A stretch of 64,000 bases of DNA from Topomyia yanbarensis (Eukaryota > Arthropoda > Insecta > Diptera > Culicidae). The notes below the pieces were generated by a model. The model had not been told where the DNA came from and searched no databases. It worked only from the letters and a program-made list of their open reading frames with translations. Location: positions 469,212,766 through 469,276,765 of the forward strand of contig NC_080671.1 of assembly GCF_030247195.1 (NCBI RefSeq), read 5' to 3'. This document shows, one piece after another, positions 45,741 through 57,800 of this stretch (positions within the stretch are counted from its first letter, which is position 1; the number at the start of each line of letters is the position of its first letter). The translations under genes were made by a program, and so were the position numbers.

Positions 45741-47345
45741 TATTAACAACTATTAACTTAAATCTTTGTTTCATTGACTGCACCTTTTCGTTTTATCTTG
45801 TTTTTTCTTTTGTCAAAATATACAAAAGAAAGCGGAAAACATTTCGTTTCACAACAAAAGTGTTATACAATTGTTACCAACACGATGCTAATGTCACATG
45901 AAATTCGTTGAAAACTAAAAATAGTCAGATTTTGCGAAGCTTAAATATAAAAATTGGTGTTGCTAGCGTTGGATTGGGATACAAAAGAAATTATTGATCT
46001 GGGACACCCTGGGAAGACCTGACCAGGTGTTCAGTTAAGTCTAGGTAAATCTCTAAAAAAAATTTCATTACTTCAATAATCAATAAAGAGTATTGTGAAA
46101 AAGTTTTGCGAGTATTTCAATTTTTTTTGCAGAATTTTCAATTTACTTTGTCAAAAGTTGTGAAAGTTTTTTTTTGGGATAATTTATTTTTGTCCAGTCT
46201 CCCCACTTCGGGAGGATTTGAGCAGGAGAATTTTGAAATTAGTCATGAAATTTGCGTTTCGACATCGTCTCATCAGTATCCGACACTAACTTAGCTAGTA
46301 CCGGATTTTGATAAAACGGTGCAAAAAGGTGCATTTAATAAAAATGTATTATAGAATAATAGATATATAGGCACGAGAAATGGTAAACCTTCATATGAAT
46401 GACAAAATGCTCCATCTTCTCGTATTCTGCCAAAGTCGCGGTTCTGTTTGATTCTTGAGATTTTTTCACATTAGAAAAAAACTGATAAATATGCATGATT
46501 TGCAGTATAGAACACAAAAAATATTTAACCTGTTTCAAAATAAATCGTTGAGCTTTGATAATAGGGTGAAGTTAATCCTATGAATTGCTACACAAAAAAT
46601 GGTCAGGAAGGGATCCAGAATAAAAAATGTGAACGAAATCCGAATTTCTGTTGGATTCTCGAGAATGAGAAATCTTCTAATCTAAATATTCACTTGTTAA
46701 CGAGCGTAGCCAGCGCACAGAGAAAATGCTCAAGGAAAATTAAATACAGTCGGAGTTACATTAACATCGCGTCGCTATCAGATTACCAGCGAGAACATGT
46801 GTTGAGATGTTGAAGTTTAACTGAAGATGGCGAAGAACACAGATCAGCCATTTTGCCCGAGGGAGCTAAACAATACAAAAAAAAACTGATTTGAAATTGA
46901 AACTAGTTCAAAATTTCTCAACAAAATAAATATTTCGCAAAGGGTCCGGAGCCCACCCCTGGAAGCGAGCTATTAAGTACCATTCGAAATGCTATTATCG
47001 GGAAACCAGTTAACACTGGAAATACCAAAAAATCTCAAAGTGGCGTCTTCGCAAAAAGTGTAATGGCGATTTGAACATCAGTCATTGTGTCCAGTATATT
47101 GTGCACTACAATCCGAATCAACGAAACGAACGACAAAGAACAGTTCCTTAGGACTAATGAAACTGTAACTTCAATTTTCTTCGTTTAGTGTCGCGATGTG
47201 CGAATATCAAAAGCAAAAAGCAGAACTCTTCATTTTAGAGTGGTTCATCCCATTCAGAATCACTTACTACAATTGCAGACAGGACGGTAAATGTCATCCA
47301 CTAAAACACTGCTTAAGGCCAAGTGCAGCAGGTTGTGATTCTGAT
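45741..47345. other. Intron sequence
   Basis: No gene recognised. It contains a fragment of the hAT MITE family at 46895-46967. Confidence 0.4.
46895..46967. mobile_element. hAT MITE fragment
   Basis: AAACTAGTTCAAAATTTCTC, then TTTCGCAAAGGGTCCGGAGC and CACCCCTGG resembles the right part of the MITE at 27427-27677 (AAACTATTTTAAAATTTCCC ... GGATCCGGACCTCC). Confidence 0.5.
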
Positions 47346-47613
47346 CAGGGTTGCCAAAATTAAATCTGTATTTTTGTCCTAAAAAATCTTTTCATCTGTA
47401 TTTACTCTTCGAAAAATCTGTGTCGATATCTGTAACGAATCAGTTGAGTTGTTTAACGTTTTGGTGGATTATCTATCGAAGATATTAATTCCTGTGGTTT
47501 AAATCAGTCAAGCAAGGACCTGTTTACATTTTCGTAAAAAAACACTACAAATCGTTCTGATATTTTGCATCCAGAAACTTGAACTTTATTATTCTGTGTT
47601 TTTGGTAACCCTG
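47346..47613. mobile_element. hAT-type MITE with 8-bp target duplication
   Basis: A 268-bp element with ends CAGGGTTGCCAAAATTAAAT and TTTTTGGTAACCCTG, flanked by an exact 8-bp duplication ATTCTGAT (47338-47345 and 47614-47621). Non-coding and AT-rich. End sequence and duplication length fit hAT; it is a different family from the one at 27427. Confidence 0.9.
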
Positions 47614-47639
47614 ATTCTGATTGTGACATTGAGTACACA

Positions 47640-48665
47640 ATTCGGATGTGGGAGCGTGGAGATTTCATGATTTCATAGGAATGAGAATTTATAAGTTCAC
47701 ACTTGAGACCGCGTTTAAATATTTAAAAGTTCTAAGACGTTCACTTTATCACCGCGGTGTTTTCACGTTCGCGGGAACCCCGGCGTAGGTATGTGTGTAT
47801 GACCACGAATGGTACGAGCGTTTCTATGCTAACGTATTTGATCACGTAGGCGTTTGTTTGTCGCGTGCGCCAGTGTGTACGTAACATCGCGTGTATAAAT
47901 CCGATTTTATAACCGTATGGTAGGGTCATTTGTAAATTCGCGTGAGTTCTAGAATCGCGAGTGTGGTCTTTAATTTTAAGTGTGCGTTTCAGATACTAGA
48001 AGAGAATGAGTGCCGGAATATCATTAGAGGGCCCGGCAATGTCATCTTGAAACTTGTTGTCTAGTGTAAATGAGTATCATGTATTTATTTCATGAATGGT
48101 CCAACTGAAGTCAAGGTCTTAGGTTGCGCATATCGAGGGTAAAGGTTTTCGAACGTGACCGATTCATGGTCGTGTATCGCATTTGAAATAGCTTTAATAA
48201 ATTCGTAGGTTTTAAAATGTTCACTTAATTTTAGTGGCGTTTTTATCTTATAATCGGGCAGGACTTGAGCGTTTGTATGTTAACAGATATGATGCGTAGG
48301 CATGTATATGTCACGTTTATGTAACTTCGTTTGTATAACCGTGTATGCAAATTAGCGTGGGCTTTTGCATGCTCACGCGGGCCGTCGTGTTTAATTTAAT
48401 GTTAATTTTTGAAGCGTACAGTTCGGCTGAAATAAGAAAGTGACCTCCTTCATCTCACTGAAGGCTCCAACTAATGTTGCCGAAGATTTGTTTTCTAGTG
48501 TATATAAGTTGTGTATTTCTGGGTGGGAGCTTCCGGACGAGTACGATTCATGAGCGCACGAGAGCAGAGTTTGTATTTTGGCGCTTGAAACTGCGCTTAT
48601 AAATTCGCCCTATGTTTTCATGATTGAGAAATCGTGGGTGTGAATGATCGCATTCGTATCTGGGT
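47640..48665. repeat. Decayed tandem repeat, about 450-bp unit, CpG-rich
   Basis: Two long units and the start of a third. CGTTTCTATGCTAACGTATT and TGTGTACGTAACATCGCGTG in unit 1 (47818, 47874) correspond to CGTTTGTATGTTAACAGATA and TTTATGTAACTTCGTTTGTA in unit 2 (about 48268, 48317). TTTAAAAGTTCTAAGACGTTCACTT-type sequence corresponds to TTTTAAAATGTTCACTTAAT, and GTTGTCTAGTGTAAATGAGT to GTTTTCTAGTGTATATAAGT. Unusually rich in CpG for this window. Confidence 0.7.
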
Positions 48666-49714
48666 TTGCACCATCGCGAAAGGCGAAAGTATTTTTCTGT
48701 TACAGATCAATACGCCGAGCAACAATTATCATCAAAGGAATATGAATGACTATTTTCCTAGCTGTAGCATTAAAAGATTTATAATTAAACTAGTATTAAC
48801 TGTTGTTAATTAATGCACTGAGTTAACTCAATATGATTTCAAGTAAAGCGGTCGTTGACTTTAGGTCTTTTTATATTAGACTGAGTTGTCATGAGGTGTA
48901 ACATTTGCTACAAGTATTTAGAGCTTAGGTATACGAAAGCCGCTTCTATCTAATTTCATCATATCAAGCAGTCAATAATGATAATGTTCAATATATTATC
49001 TCAAGCAAATAAAGTCATGTTGTATAACAAACTTCAACACGACACTGGTCGTGACAGGGGTAGAATCAAATTTAATAATTTCGTGTTTATTGATAGTGGC
49101 AAAATCTAGATTCGATAAGTGGAATTTGTTACAAAGAATATATGGAATAAAATCTTGCTAAATATTTCAATGAAGATTACGTGATACAATACAAAATACA
49201 AGACACCACCATTCCGCAAACAACATTTTGCACTTATCAATGAAAGATTGCTACCTACCCGTTCTACGATTAAATGGTTGACTAGCATAAACCATGGACA
49301 GCAGTCGCTGAGAAAAGCTCATCTCCAACAGTCAAAGCTAACCCACAGTCTTCAATACTGTCACCTGATCCACAAATGGTTGCCAAACTTGTTGTTCATG
49401 TAATAATGGCAACTGTAAAACTGCAAAAATTGTTCAACAATTTCAAATCAACAGTCAACGTCATTAGTGCAATTGTCAACAAAGACGGAGTCACACTCAT
49501 GGGCTGTAGTGGCCAGAAGTAAAAACCTGTTTTATTCCACCTAGTGGTGCAATTGTGCATTTCTCATTTGTCCAAACTACGATTCCATGGCTGGTTATGT
49601 ACAATGCAATGATGGAAATGTGTATTACATATTCAGTGCGATTTGCACATTCATACTATGAATCGACAGCCAAGATCTTGAGATATTATGTGTCGACACT
49701 GAAACATCGCTTGA
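48666..49714. other. Intron sequence
   Basis: No gene or clear repeat recognised. Confidence 0.4.
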
Positions 49715-49815
49715 AACCAGCGGCGGATCAAGGAGGAAGATCTGGTGGGTCCAGACACTGCCGAAAATTTTCAACTTGTTAAGGAATTTTAAACTAGTTT
49801 TAATTTTAAAGTAGC
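49715..49815. mobile_element. hAT MITE fragment (inverted)
   Basis: CAGCGGCGGATCAAGGAGGA, GGTGGGTCCAGAC and AATTTTAAACTAGTTTTAAT resemble the ends and AT-rich interior of the MITE at 27427-27677. Incomplete. Confidence 0.5.
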
Positions 49816-49849
49816 AAGCCATCATTGCATACTCCTACCTAAGCCTATA

Positions 49850-50225
49850 TAGGTTAAACAATTGGCCGGGATTAGGTCTCTGAGAAACAGAGGCTATATT
49901 TGTTTTTTCCACATACACACATACATGGGGGACGGGCATAGCGTAGTTGGTAAATCGATTGCCTTGCACGCAGCTCACCTGGGTTCGATTCCCAACCCCG
50001 CACATAGGGTTAGAGATTTTTCTAAGAGATTTCTCTAACCCGAAAAGAGGCGAATGACCCCACGGTTAAAACCTCTATAATAAACACACATGCATACACA
50101 CAGACATTTTCCGATCTCGACGAACTGAGTTGAATGGCATATGACACTCGGCACTCCGGGCCTGAATTAGGTTGACGATTTTTAGAGTGATTGCATAACC
50201 TTTCTATATGAAAAAGGCAAAAAGA
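49850..50225 (-). repeat. Dispersed mosquito repeat, minus copy, split by a SINE
   Basis: On the minus strand it corresponds to the repeat head at 43826: TTTTGCC, AGGTTATGCAATCACT, then CCGGAGTGCCGAGTGTCATA, TCGTCGAGATCGG and a TG-rich microsatellite, followed by TTTCTCAGAGAC. The CA/TG microsatellite is interrupted by the SINE at 49927-50086. Confidence 0.78.
49927..50086 (+). mobile_element. tRNA-derived SINE (Feilai-like)
   Basis: The 5' part resembles a tRNA and carries an RNA polymerase III promoter: A box TAGCGTAGTTGG (49939-49950) and a perfect B box GGTTCGATTCC (49982-49992). The body continues with TAGGGTTAGAGATTTTTCTA, GAAAAGAGGCGAATGACC and AAAACCTCTATAAT, a layout I recognise from Feilai-type SINEs of mosquitoes. 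It is not a working tRNA gene: it lacks a proper acceptor stem and its 3' half is unrelated. It inserted into the CA microsatellite of an older repeat. Confidence 0.88.
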
Positions 50226-52070
50226 AGAGCCTACTGCGATCCTCAAGCAGTATACAACCACTTAAGAGAAATTAATGGCCCAAAAGATGTAGAAGAACTG
50301 GAAGTAAATTTTCTCCTACTGCGAAAAAGGATTTTCACGCACCATAGCAAATATGCACGCACTTTCTCACCAGGTTCTGTGGGTGCTTCTCGAGACAACA
50401 CTCGGGATTAGCCAGTTATTTGGATGTTTACACAAAATGTGCGAAAATACAAACACATAAACGTCCCGTTTTGAAGGTTGTTTTAATCAATCGCTTTGTA
50501 TAGCATCCAGTTATTTTTGTGAATTTGAGGAAGCTATTTTTGGGGATCTGAAGAATAGAAAACATTCTCTTTATTCCTTTATTCTAGGGTTTTATTTAAA
50601 AATTCGAACAAACCATTAAGTTCTTTGGATTGGAAAAAATACACCATCCCGAGATTTCTAGTCTTGTGTTAACCCTCGTGAGACAGAAGTCACATTTCCT
50701 TTCGATCATGTCCATATGAGCCTGCCTAGCCCTAGTTTTCCGTTCTAAGTTTATAACTGATTCGCTCTAGAGTACCTATACGTCTTTCAATTTCATTGCT
50801 TTCGTTTCTCTTAGTCTCAAATTAGCCGGAAATAACCAACAAAATCGATACAATATACAGAAGTCTTCCGTTTAATTCCATTACAATGTGTTATAGTGGA
50901 ATGAAATGGAAACATCTTGCTTAATAGGGTAAGTTGCCACTAAGTTTCCCAAAAAAACTTTCTTTTGAAAAAGTAGTGGTTTAGTATATTTGAATCCAGT
51001 TTCTCAAACCATGGAATCCAAATGCCAAAATCCAAAATTACCAATCCCAAAGCTAAGAAAGTTGATTTCCACTTTTATTTTAATACTGTTAAATTTTTAA
51101 GAATATTCCTGCATGGCAAGAACATTTAGATGATTCTGAAGATGACATGGAAAATTTTAAAAAAGAAATTATTTTTTTTGTTATTTTAAAAGAATAATGC
51201 GATGCACGAATGAATGATCGAGCCAGACATTTATGGAAAACTAATTATAGTTTGGCCCTATTAATGCGCATTGCTATTTCAATCTACATGGAAAACGGTC
51301 AGATCTCTAAAACAGAAGCTCTGACGTATACTTGCTATGCTCCATCACTCACAACGAATCCAGGCAATATTCCTAACTCAATTAGATAACCTAAATTACC
51401 TTATACGAATAAGAGGATGACACCAATCAAATCTTTCAAAAAAATATATTTTTATAGTATCAAGAGTCATATTATTTGCCTGAGAGTATTATTGCGAAGT
51501 ATTATTAGATATAGTAGAACCGATTTGTACAGAGTTGCGCCGTCAACTTTATCGGGTCTGAAAGATATTAAAATCAGTGAAAAAAATTTAAACCGATCAA
51601 CCGATGTTTGTAGAAGTTTAACTACAGCACTGCTTGAGCCATCAAAATGATTAACAAAATAAAAAAAAATCAAACGACTTACAGTTAAAAATCGGGCTTT
51701 TTCTCGTTAACATGGCGATTTTAATGCTTAACTTTGTCAATTTTTTTTAACTTTTGATGGTTCATACATTTAATGAGTCATGCAAACCTGCCAACTAATA
51801 ACCTGATCTTAATGGTGTCTCAGATTATAATTCACAACAGCAGAATTTTCACCGTCCAAATCTTGCCAGAGAGGAATTTGGGGAGACCGTCTTTAGGACC
51901 ACCTGTTCCTAGATTTTTTTTTCGTGAGATCAAACTTATATCTAAATATGTAACAACAACGTGTCGTGTTGTTGTTTCGTCCAAAAATATTGCGGGGTTC
52001 TGGATAGAGGGGTACCTCAATAGTAAATTATCTTCGAAGTATCCGCATAAATTCAGCTAGCTGAATTGAC
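50226..52070. other. Intron sequence
   Basis: AT-rich, no gene or repeat recognised. Confidence 0.4.
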
Positions 52071-54172
52071 TAATATTTTATCATTAATAGCTACTCCGTT
52101 ATTGACCAGAACCAAATTAGGTTGCAAAATGTTGATTGGAACAACATGATTGGGAATAACATGATGAGCCACATTGTACAATCTACATTGATCCCTGCAT
52201 GCTGATCAATACCGACGCCGGCCACGTCCGAATGCAGATCTTCTGGGAAAGGAAGGAATGTTAGTCCGATACATGTTGCTACTAGAGACCGAGGAATCCT
52301 CTGCATCTCCACATGTATCACGGGAAGGGGAGAGTTGTTAGTAAGTGTTCCAATAGCGTTATCATGTAATAATTGCTCTTGACAGCCGGCCGCCGAGAAT
52401 TTGGGAAATTTATCATTTGTTGTATTAATACGATTAGCAAAATAAGCAACTTGAACTCCGGATCACGCGACGATTTTTCTCGATTCATCAGACTCTTCCA
52501 TAGGTGTCGCGGAGTTAGTGGTTTGGAAGGGAATAGAGTTCAGAATTCGCTCCAAGCAAGCGATGCGACCCGTAAAGCGTAGTTTGTTAGGTAGTAGTTT
52601 AGTTGGTTTTCGCGAACACGATCGCTCAAAAAAGAAGATCTTGTTTAGTTTTCGGTTCTTTTTAAACTCTGGGTAGCCGGCTACCGAGAGTATTCTGTTT
52701 TGTAAACAAAAGCAAATTCAACTACGCCGACCGTGGGAGTATTGCTTAGAAAAGCTAATCTTATCTGCGTAATGGGCCGGATCACTATTTATAGCGGCAT
52801 TATTTAGACTAATTTCGCTATTCCTCCTCTACGATATATTTTTGGGTTGCAAACTACCGAGTGATAACACGTTATACAGACAAAGAGTTATGATAGCTCT
52901 AGACGTTATAAATCGACGAAAGTATTCCCTATTTTCCATATTGGAATGTTTGTGACATACGCGTATACGAACGATTATATCGAATATTTCAGTACGTATT
53001 GACCCGCGATCATCGATACCAGTCAAATCAAAGTCCTATTGGAGCCGACCTCCGAACAAATATTCATTTTTACGGTATTTTCTTCTCGGCTAGATCCGTT
53101 CGCACCCACTATCGGCAGAAAGCCGACAGCACCCAGTCGTCGCTTGTCTAAGGACCAAATGTCATCAATAGACCTAGACTTGCATGGAGGCATGAGATAG
53201 AATTGAAAGCTTACCAATGAACATGACAGCAAATCACTTATCGCGAATTGTCAATTCTCAAACCTTATATATGATTGAAGTGATCATTCCACTCAAATAA
53301 GGTCATGTGCTTTCCTTATGCACATTGAATGCTCTCTGGATCAGTTCCCCCGTTGGTAAAAAAACCCTAAATAAACATAAAAATTAGTTTGCTCAGTCCA
53401 AAGAAAAGTTGGCCAACCGGCGGATACGTGTTCCCTTACAGTGCCATTACATCAACATGCACCTAAAATTTACATGCGACAAAATATCTGCAATCCCGAA
53501 TATAAAAGAATCAAAACCTCTACTCATTTGCAACAAAACAAGAACGCAAAAAACAGTTGAATATCCAAGGCAACTGATTTTCAAAGATAGCACCGTCGAT
53601 GAAACACCCAATACAAATAGGTGACAAGGGACGTGGACGAAATTAGCTGAGCACCGACCGGCTGGTTTGCCACCTATTTTTAGGGGCGAAGAATTTTGGG
53701 GCGACACCTGGTAGTCGATAGGCGCCGGTGAAACGCCAATTATTTGAATATGCCAATTTTTCTTATTGCCGTATTTCTTCACTTTTCGGATCGAATTTTT
53801 TTCTCTGAAAAACCATTTTTCACTATTTTTAGAATGTACACTGTGTTTCTAGATGTTTTCTGTGCACTTTTATTGTCCTTGCATAGGGAATCGACGGCCC
53901 GTAATGCGAAGAAAATATTTTTTTTCATTTGCCGGAATTCGATTTTCACAAACTGTCACCACTCGCGTCAGTCGAAAATATACCGAGAAATGCTTTTATA
54001 AGCCACTTCACTTTGTATAATCGTTAAATTGCACCGTTATTCACACTTTTGATAACCGGGAGGTAGTAAACTGTGCCGAAAATGACTAACTTAACTGACT
54101 CGAAGGGAGCTCTACGAGAGTCAACCGCTCGCGACGAAGATACACACTCGAATTAATATTTTATCATTAATA
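52071..54172. other. Segment of about 2.06 kb bounded by 19-bp direct repeats
   Basis: TAATATTTTATCATTAATA occurs exactly at 52071-52089 and 54154-54172. The enclosed DNA is richer in GC than its flanks, includes a pair of similar stretches (GACAGCCGGCCGCCGAGAAT near 52380 and GGTAGCCGGCTACCGAGAGT near 52671), and has short frames on both strands without known domains. It could be an insertion with a 19-bp target duplication or a deletion-prone interval; its class is unknown. Confidence 0.45.
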
Positions 54173-54389
54173 ATAGGAGATGAACAAAAAATCAAAATCT
54201 GTGTAGTCTTTTGCTAAACCACCACCCCTCTTAGGATTCGTAGTTTATAAGTGTGATATATAAGCTACGTTATATATTATACTATTACGATAAAGACGAT
54301 ATAACGAACGCGGTTCGAGTTTAGGACAAAATTTGACATAACTGCTGAGCACTTTAAGGCGCCTGGACTGGTCATTTACGATCAGCTTA

Positions 54390-54860
54390 AAGAAAAATTT
54401 AAATCCCAGAGTCAAACTACTATTACTAACATTTACACTATCTCTTTACCACATAGCCTGCACTGAAAACTGATAAATAATAAGATGAGAAAAAATCTCT
54501 TTCTTGCAATTGGTTTAGTAAAACCACCTCATAAGGTCCCCCACATTTTCCTCCGATATTCATAACTGCAATTAACCCTTTTCGTTTTTTTTTATTTGAT
54601 CGACGTTTTGGTTCTAATGTTGAGTATTTCTCATATGTTATAATATGACTACAAGGTTTTCAATTTGAATCGACTTCGGATCAATTTGAAGCGAGAAAAT
54701 ATCATGCGCTTGGTATTAGTCCCGTCGGCACTGAACTACCGGCTCACTGCGATCGACGGGGCTCTTACAGATGCATGCTGGATTTGAAATGATACCGTTT
54801 ATTCAATTCTCGGCGTTTTGGATTTATTTTCTCCAACCAAGATAGTTGATTAATCAAGCT
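54390..54860. repeat. Duplicated intron block R, copy 2
   Basis: Counterpart of 39191-39690, with TAGTCCCGTCGGCACTG, GCGATCGACGGGG and CAGATGCATGCTGGAT. Its left part (54390-54470, CCCAGAGTCAAACTAC) may match 36830-36900, which would make this copy the version without the pogo-like insertion. Confidence 0.65.
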
Positions 54861-57800
54861 GTTCATAATAAGGTTTTTGAAAAATTTTCCACAAATGTAA
54901 TTTTAAGTCTGTCAAATTAACTCTAAAAATATACTTCGTAATTTAGTACAGTAAAACGTTGTTAAAACTTTCTGCATCTAAGTAGGCATTGAATAGTTGA
55001 ACCAGAATAAATCTGAAACAGTCGTGAAATATTTTTCCTCTACATTTTATATCACTGCAACTAGTTCTTCAGGCTTTAATGAAGAAATACGCTGAATAAT
55101 GATATCCAAATAAGCAAGCTATAGGTGGAAAATAATTATAAAGATTATGTTTTGAAAATATACGTTCGATGTCAAATTTTACAGGACCAATAAAGTCCGC
55201 ATTTTCGAAAGATAGATTTCTAGTAGCTAGATCACAAACTTTCTCTAATACATCGTCTCTATCTAGCTTTATTAAAAAGTTGATAACAGCGGCGCCCTAT
55301 CGACTGAATCAAATAAAGCGTTAGCTGCACAGTTAGCAAATTTGCGAAGACCCCGTAACTCTGAAACGAAAGATACTTGATGCGGCGGTTTTTCATTTTT
55401 CAATCAAATAAATTAGACAGAAAATGTCCACGAATAGCAAGTAATTGACCGATAGCTGAATTGATAGACTACGTTTTCGTAAAATTTTCGGAAAACGAAC
55501 GAGAAATTTCGAGTTTCCATAAAGGAGAAGGTAGGATTAGCTCCCTTATGCACTTTAGCTTGTAGGGGAGAGCGGAAATACTTGGCGGTATTTTCAGTTT
55601 TTATTTTACCGCTTTGATTTTGGTAGATCATGCAAAATAAAACACGTCACATGAAAGGGCAGACTAGTGGCAACATTCTTTAATTTTAATCATAGTGTTT
55701 GTTGCATTGTTTTTGTTTGTGTACATAAAAATATGGGACGTATGTATGGGGTGTTAGCGGTACGCCAGAAAATAAGTATTTATATAAAAATTTAATTACT
55801 TCTTCGGTCCTTATGGAACGTGCTTAATGTCTTTAAGCGACATTTGCCATTATATTACAATCTCAACCACGGCATTTTGACTTCGACGCGTACTCCATAT
55901 TCAAAAGCTAATTTTCGAAGCAAATGTCCCCTGCATTGACATTCTCTTGCTTTGGAGTGAATTCCACAAATAAATAATTTATAGCTATTTTTGCACTATG
56001 AATAGTATCGCCAACTTACCGTAACTGATTATTTTCCCGAAAAAAAGTATTTGAAAACAAGTTTTGTTTGTGGTTGGGTGTAATAGTTATACGGATATTG
56101 AAAGCTCTTTTCATATACTATCGAAAAATATAATCCCTCGTGGAATAGATTAAAAATCTAAGGTGATAATAATACTAAATGTTTAAAGTAAAAAAAAATC
56201 ACTTAGTATGCTCGAAAACACAATAACGCCTACAACTTCTACAAAACAAAACGTTATGCAACATAAACACATTGGAAAATGTATTTCACATTACTTGAGA
56301 CGAGAAACAGCGAAGAGATTTATCATAAACAGAAATATCGTAACTTATTCTAAATGAATATTTCACACAATCTCTACATTTTATTGCACTAATCAAATTA
56401 CCAGACAGGGCGACTGCTTTTGAATATGAAGAGGAAAGGTTTACTGTAAAAACGACTGTCGCAACTATCCGATAAAAGGTCTTTTTCGCTTGGGTTTTCG
56501 TAGAATCTTAACAAATCTTTATGGTGTTCTTCGAATCATGTAATTAGTCTATATTGTTATCATATCTGTATTATTGCTTAAAGCGGTCGTATTAAATGCT
56601 TCTGACAATAGACACTCCAAGGAACTCGTAGACGCGATTTTATATTTCTACGAATTACACGGAACTTCATTCTACATTGTCAGAGAAACGATAAAACGAT
56701 ACCTACATAGATCTAAAACTGTCTCGCGATGGAATACGCGCTTGATTTTTCAGCGCTTGGGTACTCTGGAGCTTTAACCAAAGATCCCGTTTTATTATGG
56801 GTTCCATTAAAAATAAATTCAAGCCGATTTATTTGACGCCGAAACTGATATCTGGATATAACAGAACCTGATTCACTTTTATTTCAAGCTAAAACGGCAT
56901 AAATTTCTGCATGCGTATTTAAACAAAATTTTATTCAAAAATTCTTTCACGTTTTAAAGACAAAAAAGAAAAAAATATATGATTCAACCAGTCATCAGAA
57001 GAATTTCAATTTAAAAAAACAGCACAGGAAAAAATACGTCTCATGGTTATTATGCTCGATTATTTGAAGATGCAGTAAGCGGAAGCTTACTTCAAATTTT
57101 ATATTTGAGGAAAACCTGGAACATTTTACCTATTCAATTTATTGGAACTCTATGGAGTAAGATTAATTATCAAATTAATTCGACAATATATGTCTCCATA
57201 CAATATTTCTTGTATCTTTTATTTAGAAATTCCCTTTGCGTGGTCAAAATTTTAAAAATCAGACCACTGTCCAAATTCCGTAGATTAATTCCTTCTGTTG
57301 GTTTAATTTTAAATCTGTTAAATTCTATTTTTCAGTGTCAAATAATGAACGTCAGATACATTGTCTCAAAATGATGCCCTTGTAACGGCAATACCTTTCG
57401 TGATTCACGCCAGATACGGTTTAAATAAGTTTTCGTTCCCTATTTAGCAGCGCTTCATTCTCGAACACTGGAACTAATCTGTCTTCTGACCAGTCGTGCA
57501 AATTTTTATTTTCAAATGCCAACTTTCAGTTCAATCAAGCCGAACCAGGATTCCAATTCAAAACCTCCCCTAATCATTCACTTTCAAGTTGGCGAAATTT
57601 TCATAATTAAACCGTACGTTTTCATTTCAACTTGATGCTTTTTCATTCACCAGCCAACGTTATCATCTGCACTGTTGAGGCCAATTTAGGTTAAATGTTT
57701 ACGTGTTTTGCATTTTAAAGCTTACATAAACAGTAAGAAGTATGTTCAGAGTAGTATTGCTTGAAAAACATAGTCAATACCCCAGTAGAAAGATATTCAC

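Noticed and set aside
49927..50000. Possible tRNA gene
   Set aside because: The A and B boxes are good, but there is no matching acceptor stem and the sequence continues into a SINE body.
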